From Solen grandis (lineage: Eukaryota; Mollusca; Bivalvia; Adapedonta; Solenidae), in NCBI GenBank assembly GCA_021229015.1, contig CM037779.1:1178001-1242000 (forward strand): a stretch of 64,000 bases of DNA, written 5' to 3'. Shown piece by piece: positions 1-13,078 of the stretch. A program made the translations under genes and the position numbers. The notes beneath the pieces were generated by a model, which was not told the DNA's origin, did no database searches, and worked only from the letters and a program-made list of their open reading frames with translations. Numbering within the stretch: the stretch's first letter is position 1; each line of letters begins with the position of its first letter.

Positions 1-1369
1 TTTTGCTTTTATTCCTTTTTATTGTATTGCGTTTTTTATCATTTTTTCCTTAAATGTTTTAAGAATAGTGTAATTTTAATTTTACCACAAAACACGCATT
101 TCTAACCCCCTTCATTTTCTTTCTACTTTTTTATCATGATTAGGTGATATAGTTAATCAAATCTAGATTCAAATTGCTTTGAAAGAAATACCTTTGTAAG
201 AATATTCCAACAAGAACCTGGATTTTAATACGAGATTTGTGTGGAATAAATCATTTTTGCGTATGTATGGTACTGTTTATGTGATAGAACAATTATTTTT
301 TTTGGATAAAGATTTATAATTTTATGTATGATCATAAACGCTGTTAAAACAATTCGAACACCATGCAATATGCTTTTATCTGGAGGGGCTATCTTGAATT
401 ATGTCTTTGTTGCAAAAAAAAAATAAAAAAAATAAATAAATAAATAAATAAGTAATAAAAAATAGTTATTTGTTTTTGATGCAGTTATTTACTGTTAGTT
501 ATCTCACTTTGATGGGATATTTTTATTTTCACTGTTCGTCTCAGAGAAATACCTTTAGGAAGAGCGAGGTTTGGACCCCTTGAAACTCGGTTTAAGCACA
601 CCAGTCAGACATGTGCCTATGGGCCGTTCAAAGGCGGTAGCTGTGCCGTTTTATGTAATATACTGTCTCCGTGATTTTCCCCATTTGTTTGCACCTCCCC
701 CTGGATTTAGTTCATTTTTAATACATTTTCCTCATAAAAAAGTAGTTATTGTCGAGTATCCGTGTCATTGTGTGGCGCATGTGCGTTTTGCTTAGTAAGA
801 AAGAAATAATTAGAAAACAAGCAAAAGCAACAACAGTAACAGCTTGTGGGATTTTTTTTAATTGACATAATGTTGGACCAGTTGATTCAACTGAAATTCT
901 AGCTTACCTTAATTGTCCTTTTGAAACATTAGTTTACAATGATAATGTGACCAATTCTGTCCCACTCTTAAATCTAAGGAGAATTTCCTATGGATGATGC
1001 TGAATGTACAGCTTTTTAAAACTTAAATTCTAATCGAGAATTCCCTTTGTTTTGATACTTGTGTCATTAAATGTTTCAGTTGAATACTTATCTTTTGTAA
1101 TCATAAGCAAACTATTCTATGGATATACTGTTTGTACATACAGACACTTATCACCAAGTAAAATGCGGTTGCTTTTTGCACACAAGTATCTGTCAACTTT
1201 CTGATTTAAATTTCCGGGACTCAACTAAATGATATTAAGAATCACAAAAACAATATTGTATACCGAAAGTATGATATATAAGACAAACAATGGTAAACTT
1301 TAAATGTGTTTTACCTGCTGTAACAAATGTTATGATATTTTTTTTATTTTGAACCGCTGTGTCCGGAAT

Positions 1370-1413
<44 letters not shown>

Positions 1414-2343
1414 CGGGTCTGAAAAGAAGAAATATTTTGTTTTATTTTTCATTTTAAAAATATTTTTCTACATACTCATAGCTAAAAATGTGTGTGTTAT
1501 TTTAAACAACGTTTATAAATGTAATGAAACTTTTAAAGTGAACTATGTGTCATATATTGTAAGGGGAATCATGGGGTTTCGTTCAAAATATGCAGCGTTT
1601 TGATTTTGAAAATATATGTAAGAAATTATGATTTAGTTTAAGGCGTTTAGATTTTGATAATTGGAAAGTGAAGCAAGTATCTATAATTAAATGGCATACT
1701 ACCTTGGTACATGAACCAGAAATACATATATTAAGCATTTTTCTTTCTAAATATGGTCTGAGTGATACAGAAATAATAGTCAAAGAGAAAAGTAGTACTG
1801 GGATTTGTTCCCGCAACCCCGAGATTCAAAGCAGTTGACAATATTTTAGCCTATTCATGGAGGAAAGGCGAGTATCAGAATCTTAACTTTCTTTCATAAA
1901 TGAACTTGTATCATAGTCTTGATCAGTAATGGCTTAGTAATATATCTTATAACCAAATTGATAAGATCTCGGAACGGAAGTCGAGCTGACTTTCGGAATA
2001 CCTCGCCTAGGCCATTTACAAACACTTGTGGTGAGATCTGACTCATTGATGATGTACAGGAAACCTTCAATATTGTTATGTATCCTTGACCCAAATACGA
2101 CATTGATTTCAGACAATTGCAAATAAATCACAAAATTCATAAATGTCTAGGATGACTCCTCCATACAAAAGAAATACCGTTATAAATGAATTTTAAGTTA
2201 CCGTAATGGATTGGTGGCTGATATTGAATGTGTACTTTGGAAGTTATTTTTTTAATGTTTATTCTTTCATGTAGATCGTTAATGTTTACGATCACACTCG
2301 TCTCTGATATAGATTATGAATATATAGCACAAGATAATACAGG
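1..2343. other. AT-rich intergenic DNA, no supported gene
   Basis: I see no exon-like reading frame with splice sites and no protein I recognise. The open frames here are short and several lack an ATG. The only clear structure is an (AC)n tract at 1371-1408 and an A/AAAT-rich run near 414-470. Confidence 0.6.
1371..1408. repeat. (AC)19 microsatellite
   Basis: Uninterrupted AC dinucleotides, read directly. The small open frame crossing it is not a gene. Confidence 0.95.
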
Positions 2344-2571
2344 ATGGTATGCATCGCAGAGATCATATTAATATCAATATCAGTACCTGTATTTGGAATA
2401 TTTGACCACCAAGAAACTCCACACATGGTACGCTTCTGTTACAATCTGAATTGCGATACAATTATTGCAAAAACTTACACAAATCTTTATTGCAATTCGT
2501 TGCCAACAAGAATGTTGAGCATTCATACAGTTATACAACGTGTTTTAAACCAACTTCTTAATCCAGTATGA
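2344..2571 (+). CDS. Possible small secreted peptide or signal-peptide exon
   Basis: A 75-codon ATG frame. The first 18 residues (MVCIAEIILISISVPVFG) are hydrophobic with small residues near a plausible cleavage point, like a signal peptide. The rest carries three cysteines (FCYNLNC and LYCNS). The bases before the ATG (aatacagg) could be a splice acceptor, and ccagtatga just before the stop could be a donor, so it might be one exon of a longer gene. I recognise no family and see no companion exon. A chance frame in AT-rich DNA is a real alternative. Confidence 0.2.
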   Translation: MVCIAEIILISISVPVFGIFDHQETPHMVRFCYNLNCDTIIAKTYTNLYCNSLPTRMLSIHTVIQRVLNQLLNPV

Positions 2572-3424
2572 TATATTTCGCGCCTAGATATCATATACTT
2601 AGTGTATTCATATATCGAAATTGGTATTTCCTAATATACTTGATAAGTAACATACAATATTGAAATAAAGATCGATTTGATAACAATTATGAAACTAAAG
2701 ACAGCATACCCAAATGCCTGAGACAAATCTTAATATATTTATTTTACTAAAACTGTTAATTAAATGCGATGATACGATGCTTAATTATAAAAGTATCATT
2801 GCAAAGCTTGTACATGTCAATTTCCGAAACAATTTACACAATTCTTTAACATAATATTAAATTGCTCCGCTAACAATTTGACCAGTCTATTTTATGTGAT
2901 GATTGTTGTAAATCCTTTCCACTAATGTTCTTTAATAGGGTTAAAGGACTTTGTATTGATAATAAATTGAAGACATTTGTAACCTTGAAATATTTGCAGT
3001 AATTAAAAGTTTATGAGCATTCTGACTCAGTCATTAATCGCAATCAAGTTATGATCAGAATCAACTAATTTCACAATTCCATCACAATTTGTAAAATGAC
3101 TTTGGATATCACATTGATCATTAAAACAAACATAAACAATAACAATAGTAAATAAACAGGTAAAGAGACGCAAATCCCAGTGACTATTTCCGTGAACAGC
3201 AGATACGGGTGTTTTATTAACTTACAAATTGCGTTTTAACTCACAACTCGGCCTTTATCCGTCGTGCATTAAATGACACCGCCTTCTAAACTGCTGAGAA
3301 GATTTTAATGATACAGGAATTATCCATGGTTTGCACTGTACAACAACAACAACAAAAACAAAAACAAACAAAACAAAACAACAACAAATAACCAGCTTGG
3401 ACATTGCTTGGCGCTCAGCATATA

Positions 3425-4085
3425 ACGACGACATTTTAATGAAATTCAATAGGAATGATGATAGTGTGGTTTTGTATATAAAAAGCTAAAATGGTTCTGG
3501 TCCGCTGAACAGGATGACTGCCAGAACTAAAAAATAGAAATACGCTGTCCACGATTAGTTTGTTTACACTATAGCACCCTCATTTCTTAAGTTATCTTTT
3601 TCAAAATTAGTTGCAGTGATAATGGCCATAATCTCTCAAACAAATTTTAATCGATAGTTTAGCAACTTCTCCCCTATTCGATATAACAGAAATAACTTGA
3701 ATGTAAATAGTGAGGTTGGATGGCAACAAAATTGAATTAATGTTTAATAGTATTTCAACTAGGAATTAACTGATGCTAATAGCTAAAATAGTTTTCGGTG
3801 TACTGAATAAAATGGCCCCGGGGGATTAAAAAAAACTCAATAGGAATGATTATCGTGTGGTACTGTACAAAAAAAGCTAAAATGGTTCATGTCTTCTGAA
3901 CAAGATGACCACCAGAGCAAAAATAGAAATACCTTTAAATGACATATTTTAATAAACCGCTGATTTTGTTGAAACTGAATAGAAATGATCGTGTGGTTGT
4001 AGTCTAAAAATTGCTAAATTCATTACGGTTCACTGAAAAAGATGGGCGCTAGAGCGAAAATAGAAATATCTTTAAATGAAATCTC
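3425..4085. repeat. Degenerate ~110-bp repeat, about four copies
   Basis: Related blocks at about 3441-3540, 3770-3830, 3835-3945 and 3970-4085 share, in order, caataggaatgat, gtgtggt, gctaaaatggtt, ctgaacaagatg and aaaatagaaatac. The copies are diverged and unevenly spaced, so this is an old array or a repeated element. Confidence 0.6.
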
Positions 4086-4336
4086 CTGTATTTAAAATGG
4101 ATGTTCTTTGGGTAGTTCTGCAACATAACCAGCTAACATCGTTTCGATTAATGGCTTATCACAGAGTTGTGTCCCTTTGCTTCTTAACTACTTTATATAA
4201 TGTACAATAATAATTTTCTATGTAGCAATTGAATTCAGATGAGCGATTTAGTGCCACTACGGCCCTCTTATTTGTTATTGTTTTTGAGATACTGGTTTTA
4301 TGGTACCCACGATACCCCGAATAGCCTTGTTTAACC

Positions 4337-4550
4337 GTATATAGCTCACGCCGTATACAGCTTACACGTGAGCTGTAAACGTCGACTATAAAACCGTATA
4401 CAGCTTACACGTGAGCTGTAAACGTCGACTATAAAACCGTATACAGCTTACACGTGAGCTGTAAACGTCGACTATAAAACCGTATACAGCTTACACGTGA
4501 GCTGTATACGTCGACTATAAAACCGCTTACAGCTTACACCGAATACAACT
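4337..4550. repeat. 43-bp tandem repeat with CACGTG palindrome
   Basis: Four near-identical units and decayed flanking units. CACGTG occurs at 4365, 4408, 4451 and 4494, exactly 43 bp apart. Each unit also has acagct/agctgt arms around the CACGTG, a GTCGAC palindrome, and TATAAAA (4387, 4430, 4473, 4516). The array ends about 0.9 kb upstream of the start codon of the receptor gene at 5474. A regulatory role is only a possibility. Confidence 0.9.
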
Positions 4551-4867
4551 CACCGAAAACTATATACGTTAAGATGCTGCATATCGCCATATAAAGCTCA
4601 TCATCATTGTTGTCGTCAGCAGCAGCAGCATCATCATCGTCGTCATTAACATAGTGTTCTGATTTCATGTAGTTGCTATCATTGTTGCTGATGTTAATAT
4701 TTGTATTGTTGCTGCTGCTGAAGTTGTAGAGGTAGTATTGGAAGTGTGTCTGTCTGTGTGTACGCCCGTCCATCTGTTCGTTCGTCATTTAACTGCCGTA
4801 ACGTTTCATTAGAAAACTTACAGGCATCATAATTTTACCGTGGATTTAAAACCTGTTTTTTTGGGGG

Positions 4868-4932
4868 CTGGGTGGGAGGAGATTGAATCCACGACTCTCC
4901 ATTCCCGAGGCGGACGCTCTAACCACTCTTAA
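4868..4932 (-). repeat. tRNA-derived SINE head fragment
   Basis: On the minus strand it reads tggttagagcgtccgcctc (A-box-like) followed by gtggattcaatc (B-box-like), the usual start of a tRNA-derived SINE. The arms do not form a tRNA cloverleaf, so it is not called as a tRNA gene. Confidence 0.55.
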
Positions 4933-5339
4933 ATTGACAGCTTAACTTTAAAAGTACAAAGAAACATTGTAATTTTATGATGAAAATACACGTTTAACGA
5001 TACGGCTGGCTGGCAGTGATATATATGGTTTAGATGTATAACATTGCTCATTTATATTGCATCAAGGTTCAATTGTAAGTAAAGGACCGTTTCCGCTAAA
5101 CTTCCGGTACGCTCTAGAGAAGAAATCCAAATCTATTATACGAACTAACTTTACTGTCGACCACCGTGTTCATCTCGTGTCTTGTTTTTGTGAATGTTTT
5201 CGTTCAAAACACATCATTAACAGGTTAAACAAACAGAAAAAAGAGATACAAGATTCGGTTTAAAGAGACTTCGAAATAGTGTTACATTCATTGAAGTGTT
5301 TGATAACATCGTACCTTAAACTACATTGTATTTGTCATA

Positions 5340-5473
5340 TTCCATCTGTTTAGTCTTCCAGGACGATTTTAAACACCGATTGATTGTCAACTTTCTCGAG
5401 AACAATTGTCGTTTTTTTTTAAATACAGCTTTTGTGTAACGGCAAATCAGGAGAATCAGGATTTTCACAAATC
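5340..5473 (+). promoter_or_regulatory. 5' flank of receptor gene 1, partly shared with gene 2
   Basis: About 110-125 bp before the ATG, ctgtttagtcttccagg followed by cgattgattgtcaa resembles ctgtctgattagtcctccag followed by cgattgtttcaa at about 19075-19120, in the same position before gene 2. This fits a duplicated promoter or 5' UTR. No clear TATA box or initiator was identified. Confidence 0.35.
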
Positions 5474-6680
5474 ATGAAAATCTATGTATTCCTTACGCAA
5501 GTTATGCTCCTGGTTCAAGGTAGGACTTTTCAATAAACTTTTCAATAAACTCGTTGCCATGAATCGAATCCGATACTCTTTATAATAAATTAAAAGAAAT
5601 GATTATTAAATTATATACGAATGGTAATGTAAACATTCAGTGAGTCTACTTTGACAAATACCACCCTCTTAAAACAACAAAAACAACAGCAGCAACAACA
5701 AAACTTATTTTTTCTCATTCATTTTTCAGTTATAGCGTCAGACGACATTACACCCCAACCGAGTACCAAAGAGATATATTACATTCAGAATTTATCTCCT
5801 ACAACACTTTGCAGTAAGCTGGATTTTTGTGGTAGAAATGCAGTGCGCATTACAGGAACCAAAGTAAGTATTTCAGCTAACACCTGTTATACATTAAGCT
5901 CTTTTGATGCCAAACTAACCCAGTGCTGTAAAGAGCCGTCATTGCATACAAAATTGGACGTGTGTCATCTCGAAAACTGTACAGAATATCTAAACAGTTG
6001 GTTTGCAGAATTTGAAGGAATTTACAATGTGATCAGGATTTCCTATACCTGCGGTGAGTTATTTTGTCGTTTTAAATGTGAAATTAAGATTTTTAACCCT
6101 CTCTCGACATCACCTCTCGTTCGCATACAGTTATATTTAAAATCATAGCAGTTACAAGATCTATTGTAATAATCATGACTATTGTACATTAGCCCTTTAC
6201 CTCATTGATATTCGTGTATAATTTTATGTGTTCATGAATATATGAAACCGCGGATTTTTCTTTACAGTACAGACTGTGTAGGTCAAGTCAAGTCAAAACA
6301 ATATGTGATACCGCAGTGAGTCAGCATTATATTTGCTGAATGTAATACAGTTGGCTTAAAGTAACAAGCACACAAACATACGCACAAAGTAGTGTACAGT
6401 AACTCGAGTCAGCGTTTTAATCATTTACTTGCAGCAAAACAAGGATTATATAATCGTTTTTTTTTTTTTCAATAAAGTCTACCGGCCTGTTTTCAAATTC
6501 GATCATGTACTTAATCTTATTACCGTCGTAATCATAAATTATCATATAAAAATATGAGGAAAGAGACGGAAAAGGGAGATGAAGATAAATTTATTGGCTG
6601 ACTTGCCTCACACGCAATGTTTTTGTTTATGATTCATTTTCATTTGTCCACCCCTTTACTTTGATGGTGATTTACTGTCC

Positions 6681-6717
<37 letters not shown>

Positions 6718-9700
6718 ATTCGGACTGACACATGTTAGGTGTAATAACGAATGTCATTCTTTGTTTAGGACAATATAATCTTTAAGACTGAAAGTAGAGA
6801 TAGAGATACATACTTTCAAATAATACATTTATATTATTTTTTTTTTAAATAAGAGTGCCAGTTTTACAAAATACTAACATGCTTCATTCCTTGCATTTGC
6901 CTTAAATCTCGATTTCTTCATTCATTTATGAATTGAAGTGGATAAGAAAGAAGAGGATTCTACAGAGGAAAACGATTTCCCGATTGCTGGATATGTCGTT
7001 ATTGGACTCGTGCTGGCACTGGTGGTGATAGTTGGGATAGCTGGACTGGTAATATGGAGGTAACAATAACTTTATAATTTAACAAAGTTGATTATGGACA
7101 CTTGCGTGTTATGTGTAACGTTGGGCCCGAATATTTCCTATAGTGTATATAGAAATGCATCTAATTTCATTGGGATCTTATCATCATGTTTATTCTTATC
7201 AAGTTATACTAACCAAAACTCGATTTTATTCACTCCATATCCCACATATAGAGATATGACAGCATTAAGCCCTCCACCAAAGAATGGCATTTGCGGTCAC
7301 CGCATGGTCAGATCAGCCATCGAGTAACTCGATAGATTTAGATGTATAATGTGCGTTTCTTCCTAGTAACTTGGTAAAATTTCCTTCTGATCTGGCTAGT
7401 AACTCGATAGATTTAGACGTATAATGTGCGCTTCTTCCTAGTAACTTGGTAAAATTTCCTTCTGATCTGGCTAGTAACTCGATAGATTTAGATGTATAAT
7501 GTGCGCTTCTTCCCAGTAACTTTGGAATATCCTTCTGATCTGGCTTTCAATGGAACATTGAAATATAAGATGGCAAAATTTTGCGGTTAAGCAGTATTGT
7601 ACAACGTATACGGGATATTGCCTTAAATGTCCCACAAAGAATTGTAAACATAAAAAATATAAGTTTAAGTCACTTTCATCCTTGCATGAAAATTTTGAAG
7701 AGGCTTTATTTCAATTAAGATGTAATTCATGTGTGCATTGAATTGAAGATACATGTACTTAACATCGTATCCTTACAAGGACTCGAAATGAATACATCCT
7801 TCTCGTGTCCTTATAGGATACGACAGGAATGCTCTTAGTATCAGGCCCTGATAAGACAATAATGAATGCATTCAATATCTTATCATTATTTTGACATTCA
7901 TTACTGTTTGCTGGAATGTATGAATCCCCTTTTAATCAAATAAACAATTACATATTCTGAAAAAATGTGTGCGTTTTTAATTATGAACTGAACGAAATCA
8001 AAACGTAAATAAATTTATCTCGGATAGTTACTGTTCTGGGATATTACTCAACTGTTTACTAAAGACTGTGTTCTAGATTAAGAAAAGCTCACGGTTCATT
8101 TGTATGTATTTATTATTTTGAATTATTTAATCATTTACGCATTCATTTTTCTCAGATAGCACGTGAGTATACGCTCGTATTACAATACATACCGTCAACT
8201 TGATTAGTGCCTAAAGCCTAATTAAATGATAAATATCCATATTTATTTCTGTTATTTACTTCAAAAAATAATTTTATCTATCTTCAACTTTCTTCCCATG
8301 AAATAAATCTACACGAAGAAATCTTTTAAGACCTTTGGCAGTTCAATTATTAGACTGTTATCACTAAAGGATTGTTATGAAAGGTATCAGATCATGAAAT
8401 ATCACACATGAAAAGTTTTAGCAGAGAAGCCCTTTACATATAGATGTCTTTATCAAGTCAATTCTTTTCTCTATTCAAGTAAAGTTATAGAAGGGAAACA
8501 TATATAAATTCATAATTTAGAGGTTAAAGCACATGATTTCATACTCTAAGCAAAAAATAGCCATCTTCGAATGTTGAAATTTTGTTGAAAAAAAAATTGT
8601 TTGGATTGATCAGTTGAAGAACAGGTTAAACCATGTTTGAGCAGTAAGCATAACATAGTTTAACAAGTTTATGTTTGATAAAAACCGATAAAAATCAGCT
8701 GAAAACAAATGCCATAGGTTGTTGCTTAAGCCAATAATAGAAATTAATGAATTATACTGTATACCATTTTTAGTTTAAACATATTATGTATTTACTTGCA
8801 AGACCAATGTACATTTCCCAATTAAAGCACTGCCTTTTCAATTCATGAAAACGTCCACTGATACAAGCAGTATCACAAACAAAACTGTTTTGTCTTTAGT
8901 GTAAACTATATCGACCATTGACTACATATAATACCTATCTAGTACTTATTATTAGTACGTAGTCAACTGGAATACATATGTTAATACGGAAAAGTTTAGG
9001 GAATAATTCAAGATGTTTTATATTTTAGGGAATATGATTTTGACATTTTTATTTAGGTTTATGAGACCTCAGACATCATCTATAGTTCTACGTTGAATGT
9101 TTGTTAAGTGGTAGGTGTCCAGCGTCCGCCTACAAATGTATATTCAACATTGTATGTTCTTTTTGATGGTATTACTATTGACAGTTGACGAGATTCCAAA
9201 ATTGTCGCGTAGTCAATAATTAAAGCTTGACCAAGAGATATCTTTTATTTTTTGGGGAAAAGGTTATTCTAATATTAATAATAGCAGGAATCAAATAGTT
9301 TGTTTACTTTTAGTTACTTTTGCAAAATCATGCTAAGGTGTACAACAATCTTGGAGTGATGTTATATGCACTAAAACCTCAATGATACGACACAGTCAAC
9401 ATATTTATTTAGATTCTAATTTTATTTTTTTATTAAACTATTTGTATGCTTAGTTCTATTGCATATCTACTTTATAATATAAATAATGTAACAACACATT
9501 GTTTGTACGATACGAACATGAAATGTGTTTTTGTATTACTGACTTTCTTAGTTCACACGTCATGTTCACAAACTGTTTCAGACGTAAGAAACACAGAGTT
9601 AAACACGAAAGAGACACACCAAAACCTGCAACCAATCCAGCCTACGATACAATAGATGACACAACAGATGATTCAGATAGGCCAGATAACATCCTTGAGC

Positions 9701-10224
9701 CAGAAAATTATCAAGAATATTCTGAAATTGGACTTCCATGTAACTCGTGTGGAAAAGCATTCGATATAGGTCAATCAACCGATTACAATAAACTTAACCT
9801 GAGATTTCCCAAATTACATCGCAGTTCAGCCCAAGGGTTTGAATCAGCAACAGCATACAATGATACTTTTGCTACATATTCACACACGAATGAAATTGTC
9901 CCCGCGAAAACCAATGACACTTATAATCACCTTGACATCTTTGCAGCACAAGCTGTTGTTAATGTCGACAATACCTACAACATTGTGTCTTTTACTGGAG
10001 AAGGAAATGACCGAGTTGGTGTCGACATGATGGACAACGGAGAATATAGTCACATTGGTGCTATTCCAAATGGCGAAGCAGCTTCGTTGGCAAAAGATCC
10101 TAAAAGCGAGGGATCAGACAAGGAATATTTTGCTTTTGAAAATCAAACTTATGAAGATGCAGATAAGGAAGGGGCAATGAAAAGGGAAAATCATGATTAT
10201 TATATATTGGAGAAAACGCAATAA
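5474..10224 (+). CDS. Receptor 1: type I membrane protein, 8-Cys ectodomain, Tyr-rich tail
   Basis: Four exons, 5474-5519, 5730-6053, 6939-7059 and 9582-10224, join in frame (phases 1, 1, 2) through GT/AG introns into 377 residues. Residues 1-16 are a signal peptide (MKIYVFLTQVMLLVQ). Residues 17-123 are an ectodomain with cysteines 43, 49, 68, 81, 82, 94, 99 and 123 and N-glycosylation sites at N36 and N98. Residues 124-137 are an acidic stalk, and 139-163 a transmembrane helix followed by RRRKKHR, which predicts an intracellular C-terminus. The tail has tyrosines at 185 (in NPAY), 207, 210, 232, 256, 263, 278, 296, 319, 346, 354, 370 and 371. Yxx(I/L/V) occurs at 185, 210, 232, 278, 296, 319 and 370. 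No pair has ITAM spacing; T230-D-Y232-NKL resembles an ITSM. I recognise no named ectodomain family. A cell-surface receptor recruiting SH2/PTB proteins after phosphorylation is inference. The closest relative is the paralogue at 19173. Confidence 0.85.
6685..6716. repeat. (AG)16 microsatellite in intron 2 of receptor 1
   Basis: Uninterrupted AG dinucleotides, read directly, about 220 bp before the transmembrane exon. Confidence 0.95.
7324..7546. repeat. 75-bp tandem repeat, three copies, intron 3 of receptor 1
   Basis: Units start at 7324, 7399 and 7474 with gtaactcgatagattta and differ at few positions. The third has a small deletion near 7520. No coding capacity. Confidence 0.92.
7764..7824. 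repeat. Imperfect hairpin, 17-18-bp arms
   Basis: tcgtatccttacaaggac (7764-7781) pairs with gtccttataggatacga (about 7807-7823) around a loop of about 25 bases. It may be a remnant of a small inverted-repeat element in intron 3. Confidence 0.5.
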
Positions 10225-12870
10225 CTGAATTATTTTTCTCCTCTCTTGACGGACTTTCCTTTAGAGATATAAATGATCTGAAAATGCCTGTTGGGAAGGA
10301 CTCGATACATCGACATCCGATATACTGAAAAAATATTTTATTGGGTATGAATAGTTTTCATCGTTATTTGTATCCGTTACGGAATATTCGGTTTCCGCCA
10401 CAAAAAGAAAATATGGGAACCAAATGCTATTATTTTATATATTTAGTTCTCGATTACGCGCACTCACAGTCAATTTTAAGATTTAACCTGTCTATATAGT
10501 GGCTGCATTTATTAATCAAGATAATATTGAGTTTTTATTTTGTATTATGATATTTGTATATATGCCTGTTAGAATATATTAGTGTAAGACCTTCTATACT
10601 AAAATATGTTAAAAATATTTGTAGTTTGTATGAAATCGGCTATAAGTTGCAAAATTGACCTAGGTGAGAAAAGATTGACTGACTTCTCTCCCTTTGCTAT
10701 GACATTTTAATTATAATGTTAATGTCCAAGATGACAATGAACAGTTAAGGGTGTAAATGTATAGATCAGTTAATTAATTTACATTTGTATCAAAAATGTT
10801 AGGATATATTCTTCAGAATTTATAAAACTGGTCGCTAAATGATGGAATACTGATTGGGGGCATTTAATGGGGAAAAAATGTCATATCAAGATGTATTCTA
10901 AAATCAATATTTGATAATTTTGACATAAATTAACTTCCTGGTCATATAAAAAAATGAGTAACGTTTTACATACCTTCATATAAAATCCATCTTGTTTTCA
11001 TTTAAAATCCTGTGTCTGCGTTCGGTTTCCACAGAAACCCTGTTTCTGAATTAGTAAAATCCCTAACCTATCTACTGATAAGACTCAAGTTTTTTGCTTG
11101 GTATGATTATGTAATTTCCTGTTTGGGGTTATTCACGGGGTAATAAAAGGGTACCAGGGTTGATTTAATCCGGGTGTCGCCGTGTGTGTGTTGAAGAGAT
11201 ATTTTTAATGGAAATATGATATACAGGATGACAGGGATAAATGTGTGAAAGAAAGGTAAGTATTACTCATTTCCATATTTTTATTTCATAATTTCCTGTG
11301 TTTCAACGGGTAGAGTGCTTCCTCTTCGTAATGTGCATTACAAACAAATGTTCGGGAAGGATGGAGAGAGTTAAGATGTAATAACCATGGCTGTTCTACT
11401 AACACCGATGAAATCATTTTCAAATTATGAAAACTTTTAAGTTTTAATCTCTTGAAAACTTCTGTTTATCTCTGAATTTAACTTTTTAATTCACAATCAA
11501 TCTAATTTGCGTAATCACAAATATATCATTTAATTTTATCAAATTTGCCTATTAATTTTACAGAAAAAAAACAAAAAAAACCCAAAACCCCCCAAAAAAC
11601 CCAAAAAACTCGATAAAACATTTTACATCATACTGAACCAAAAACAAATATGACGCGTTTCATTAAAACGTTTTAAATATAATTTATGATTACATACATA
11701 TATAAATTATGAAATAAAGAAGGCAAATGACACTTGGTCTATTGGATACGTCATATGGGTAACTTTTTTATTTTTGATAGCAGCTAAAAAATCGGCATTT
11801 AACATACTTTAAGAGATTTTTCTAGCAAAAAAAAGAAAAGTATTTTCGTTGTTTCCCTTATGAAAATGGAAAAAAATGAGAAAGGTTTTAGAAATAATAA
11901 AATTTTCTTTGCGGTTCACCTTTAAGCATTATGTTATATTAGGTCTAATTGTGTGATATATGATATTAGGTCTAATTGTGTGATATATGATATTAGGTCT
12001 AATCGTGTGATATATAAGTGTTTTAACTGGGCACATGGTGTACAAATAAACATGAAATGTAATTCGTCATTTTTCATTTGTTCGCACATTTGACAATGAT
12101 GTAAGCGCCGCTCTTATCTATCATATCTACCAGTTCATATTCCAGCAACAATACTTAGCGCTAAGTAATACTACAATTCTTAAACTAGATAGAAACACAT
12201 TGCACCATACCTATTTTATAAAATATTCATGTACATGACTAAGCCGAAATTATTTTTACTTTATTCACTAACAATAACAATTCAGTAATTATTTAAATAT
12301 GTTGGTATTTTATTACAGAAACAAGACAAATGAAATTCGTCCTTAAGAATTTAAATTTTACTAAGCGCTAAAAAGTGTTGATGGAATTCGACCCAGTATG
12401 TATTCTTAAGTTATGAAAACATAAACGTAATTTTGCAATCGCAAGTCTAAGATTTCTTTATACAATATCATCTTAATATGGTTCAAATTCAAATAAAGTT
12501 TTAAGTGCTCTAAATACCATTAATTCACCATTTTCACAGACATTTCTTTGCCATCCTTGTAAATATTCGTCCATAAGATGTTGTTTTAAAATATAGTGTT
12601 TTACGTTTTTATGTGCAATATTATATAATATATAAAATCCATATCGTGTCAGGTTTTAACCCCTCCAAAACAATTTGCGTTTCCATTTTCAATTTCTAAC
12701 ATATCATCTTTTAAGACCAACTAAATAATTATATTATCACTTTTTGTCAGCTTAAATAAGTATTTCTATATCTTTCTATTTCTACCTATTTATGGGTATC
12801 TACCCAGTCGCCATATACTGCACAATAAGAGGTTGCTTGTCTAACACCAAGCATAGCAAAATTCTCCAAC
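10225..12870. other. 3' flank of receptor 1 and intergenic DNA
   Basis: No further exon is seen. I could not pick a reliable polyadenylation site: AATAAA occurs only about 0.9 kb past the stop (near 11140), which may be chance. A low-complexity A/C-rich run lies at 11563-11610. Elements sharing ttagcgct-type inverted ends near 12155 and 12365 may be an old small transposon. Confidence 0.5.
11936..12016. repeat. 27-bp tandem repeat, three copies
   Basis: Three head-to-tail copies of a unit starting tattaggtctaattgtgtg; the last copy has one C in place of T. Confidence 0.92.
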
Positions 12871-12877
12871 CATTTAG

Positions 12878-13078
12878 ATAAAGAAATGTGGTAACGCGCT
12901 TCGCTTCTCACCAAAGCGTTCCGGGTTCGATTCCGTGGTCGCCCGTCCAGACACGTGGGTTTCTCCGGGTTCTCCGGTTTCCTCCCACAAGAATGACCAC
13001 ATACGCTGCCACCAGGGCCATCGAGAGTGATTAGTGTAAGTTGTGAGAACTTGTCTCGTAATCAATGTTAAATATACA
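12878..13078 (+). repeat. tRNA-derived SINE
   Basis: An A-box-like gtggtaacgcgcttcgctt is followed by a perfect B-box ggttcgattcc at about 12928. A conserved body (gtgggtttctccgggt, ctccggtttcctcccac) and an AT-rich tail come next. The block order is that of a tRNA-derived SINE; the body resembles one I recall as common in molluscs. No functional tRNA fold is seen. Confidence 0.7.

Noticed and set aside
9446..9655. Overlapping frame with a hydrophobic start (MKCVFVLLTFLVHTSC)
   Set aside because: Intronic and out of frame with the tail exon; the acceptor at 9581 and phase 2 joining explain the locus fully.
9582..10224. Canonical ITAM in the receptor tail
   Set aside because: No two Yxx(L/I) motifs are 6-12 residues apart; the closest, Y278 and Y296, have 14 residues between motifs.
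12900..12960. Possible tRNA gene
   Set aside because: A and B boxes are present but no cloverleaf forms and a SINE body follows, so it is called as a SINE.
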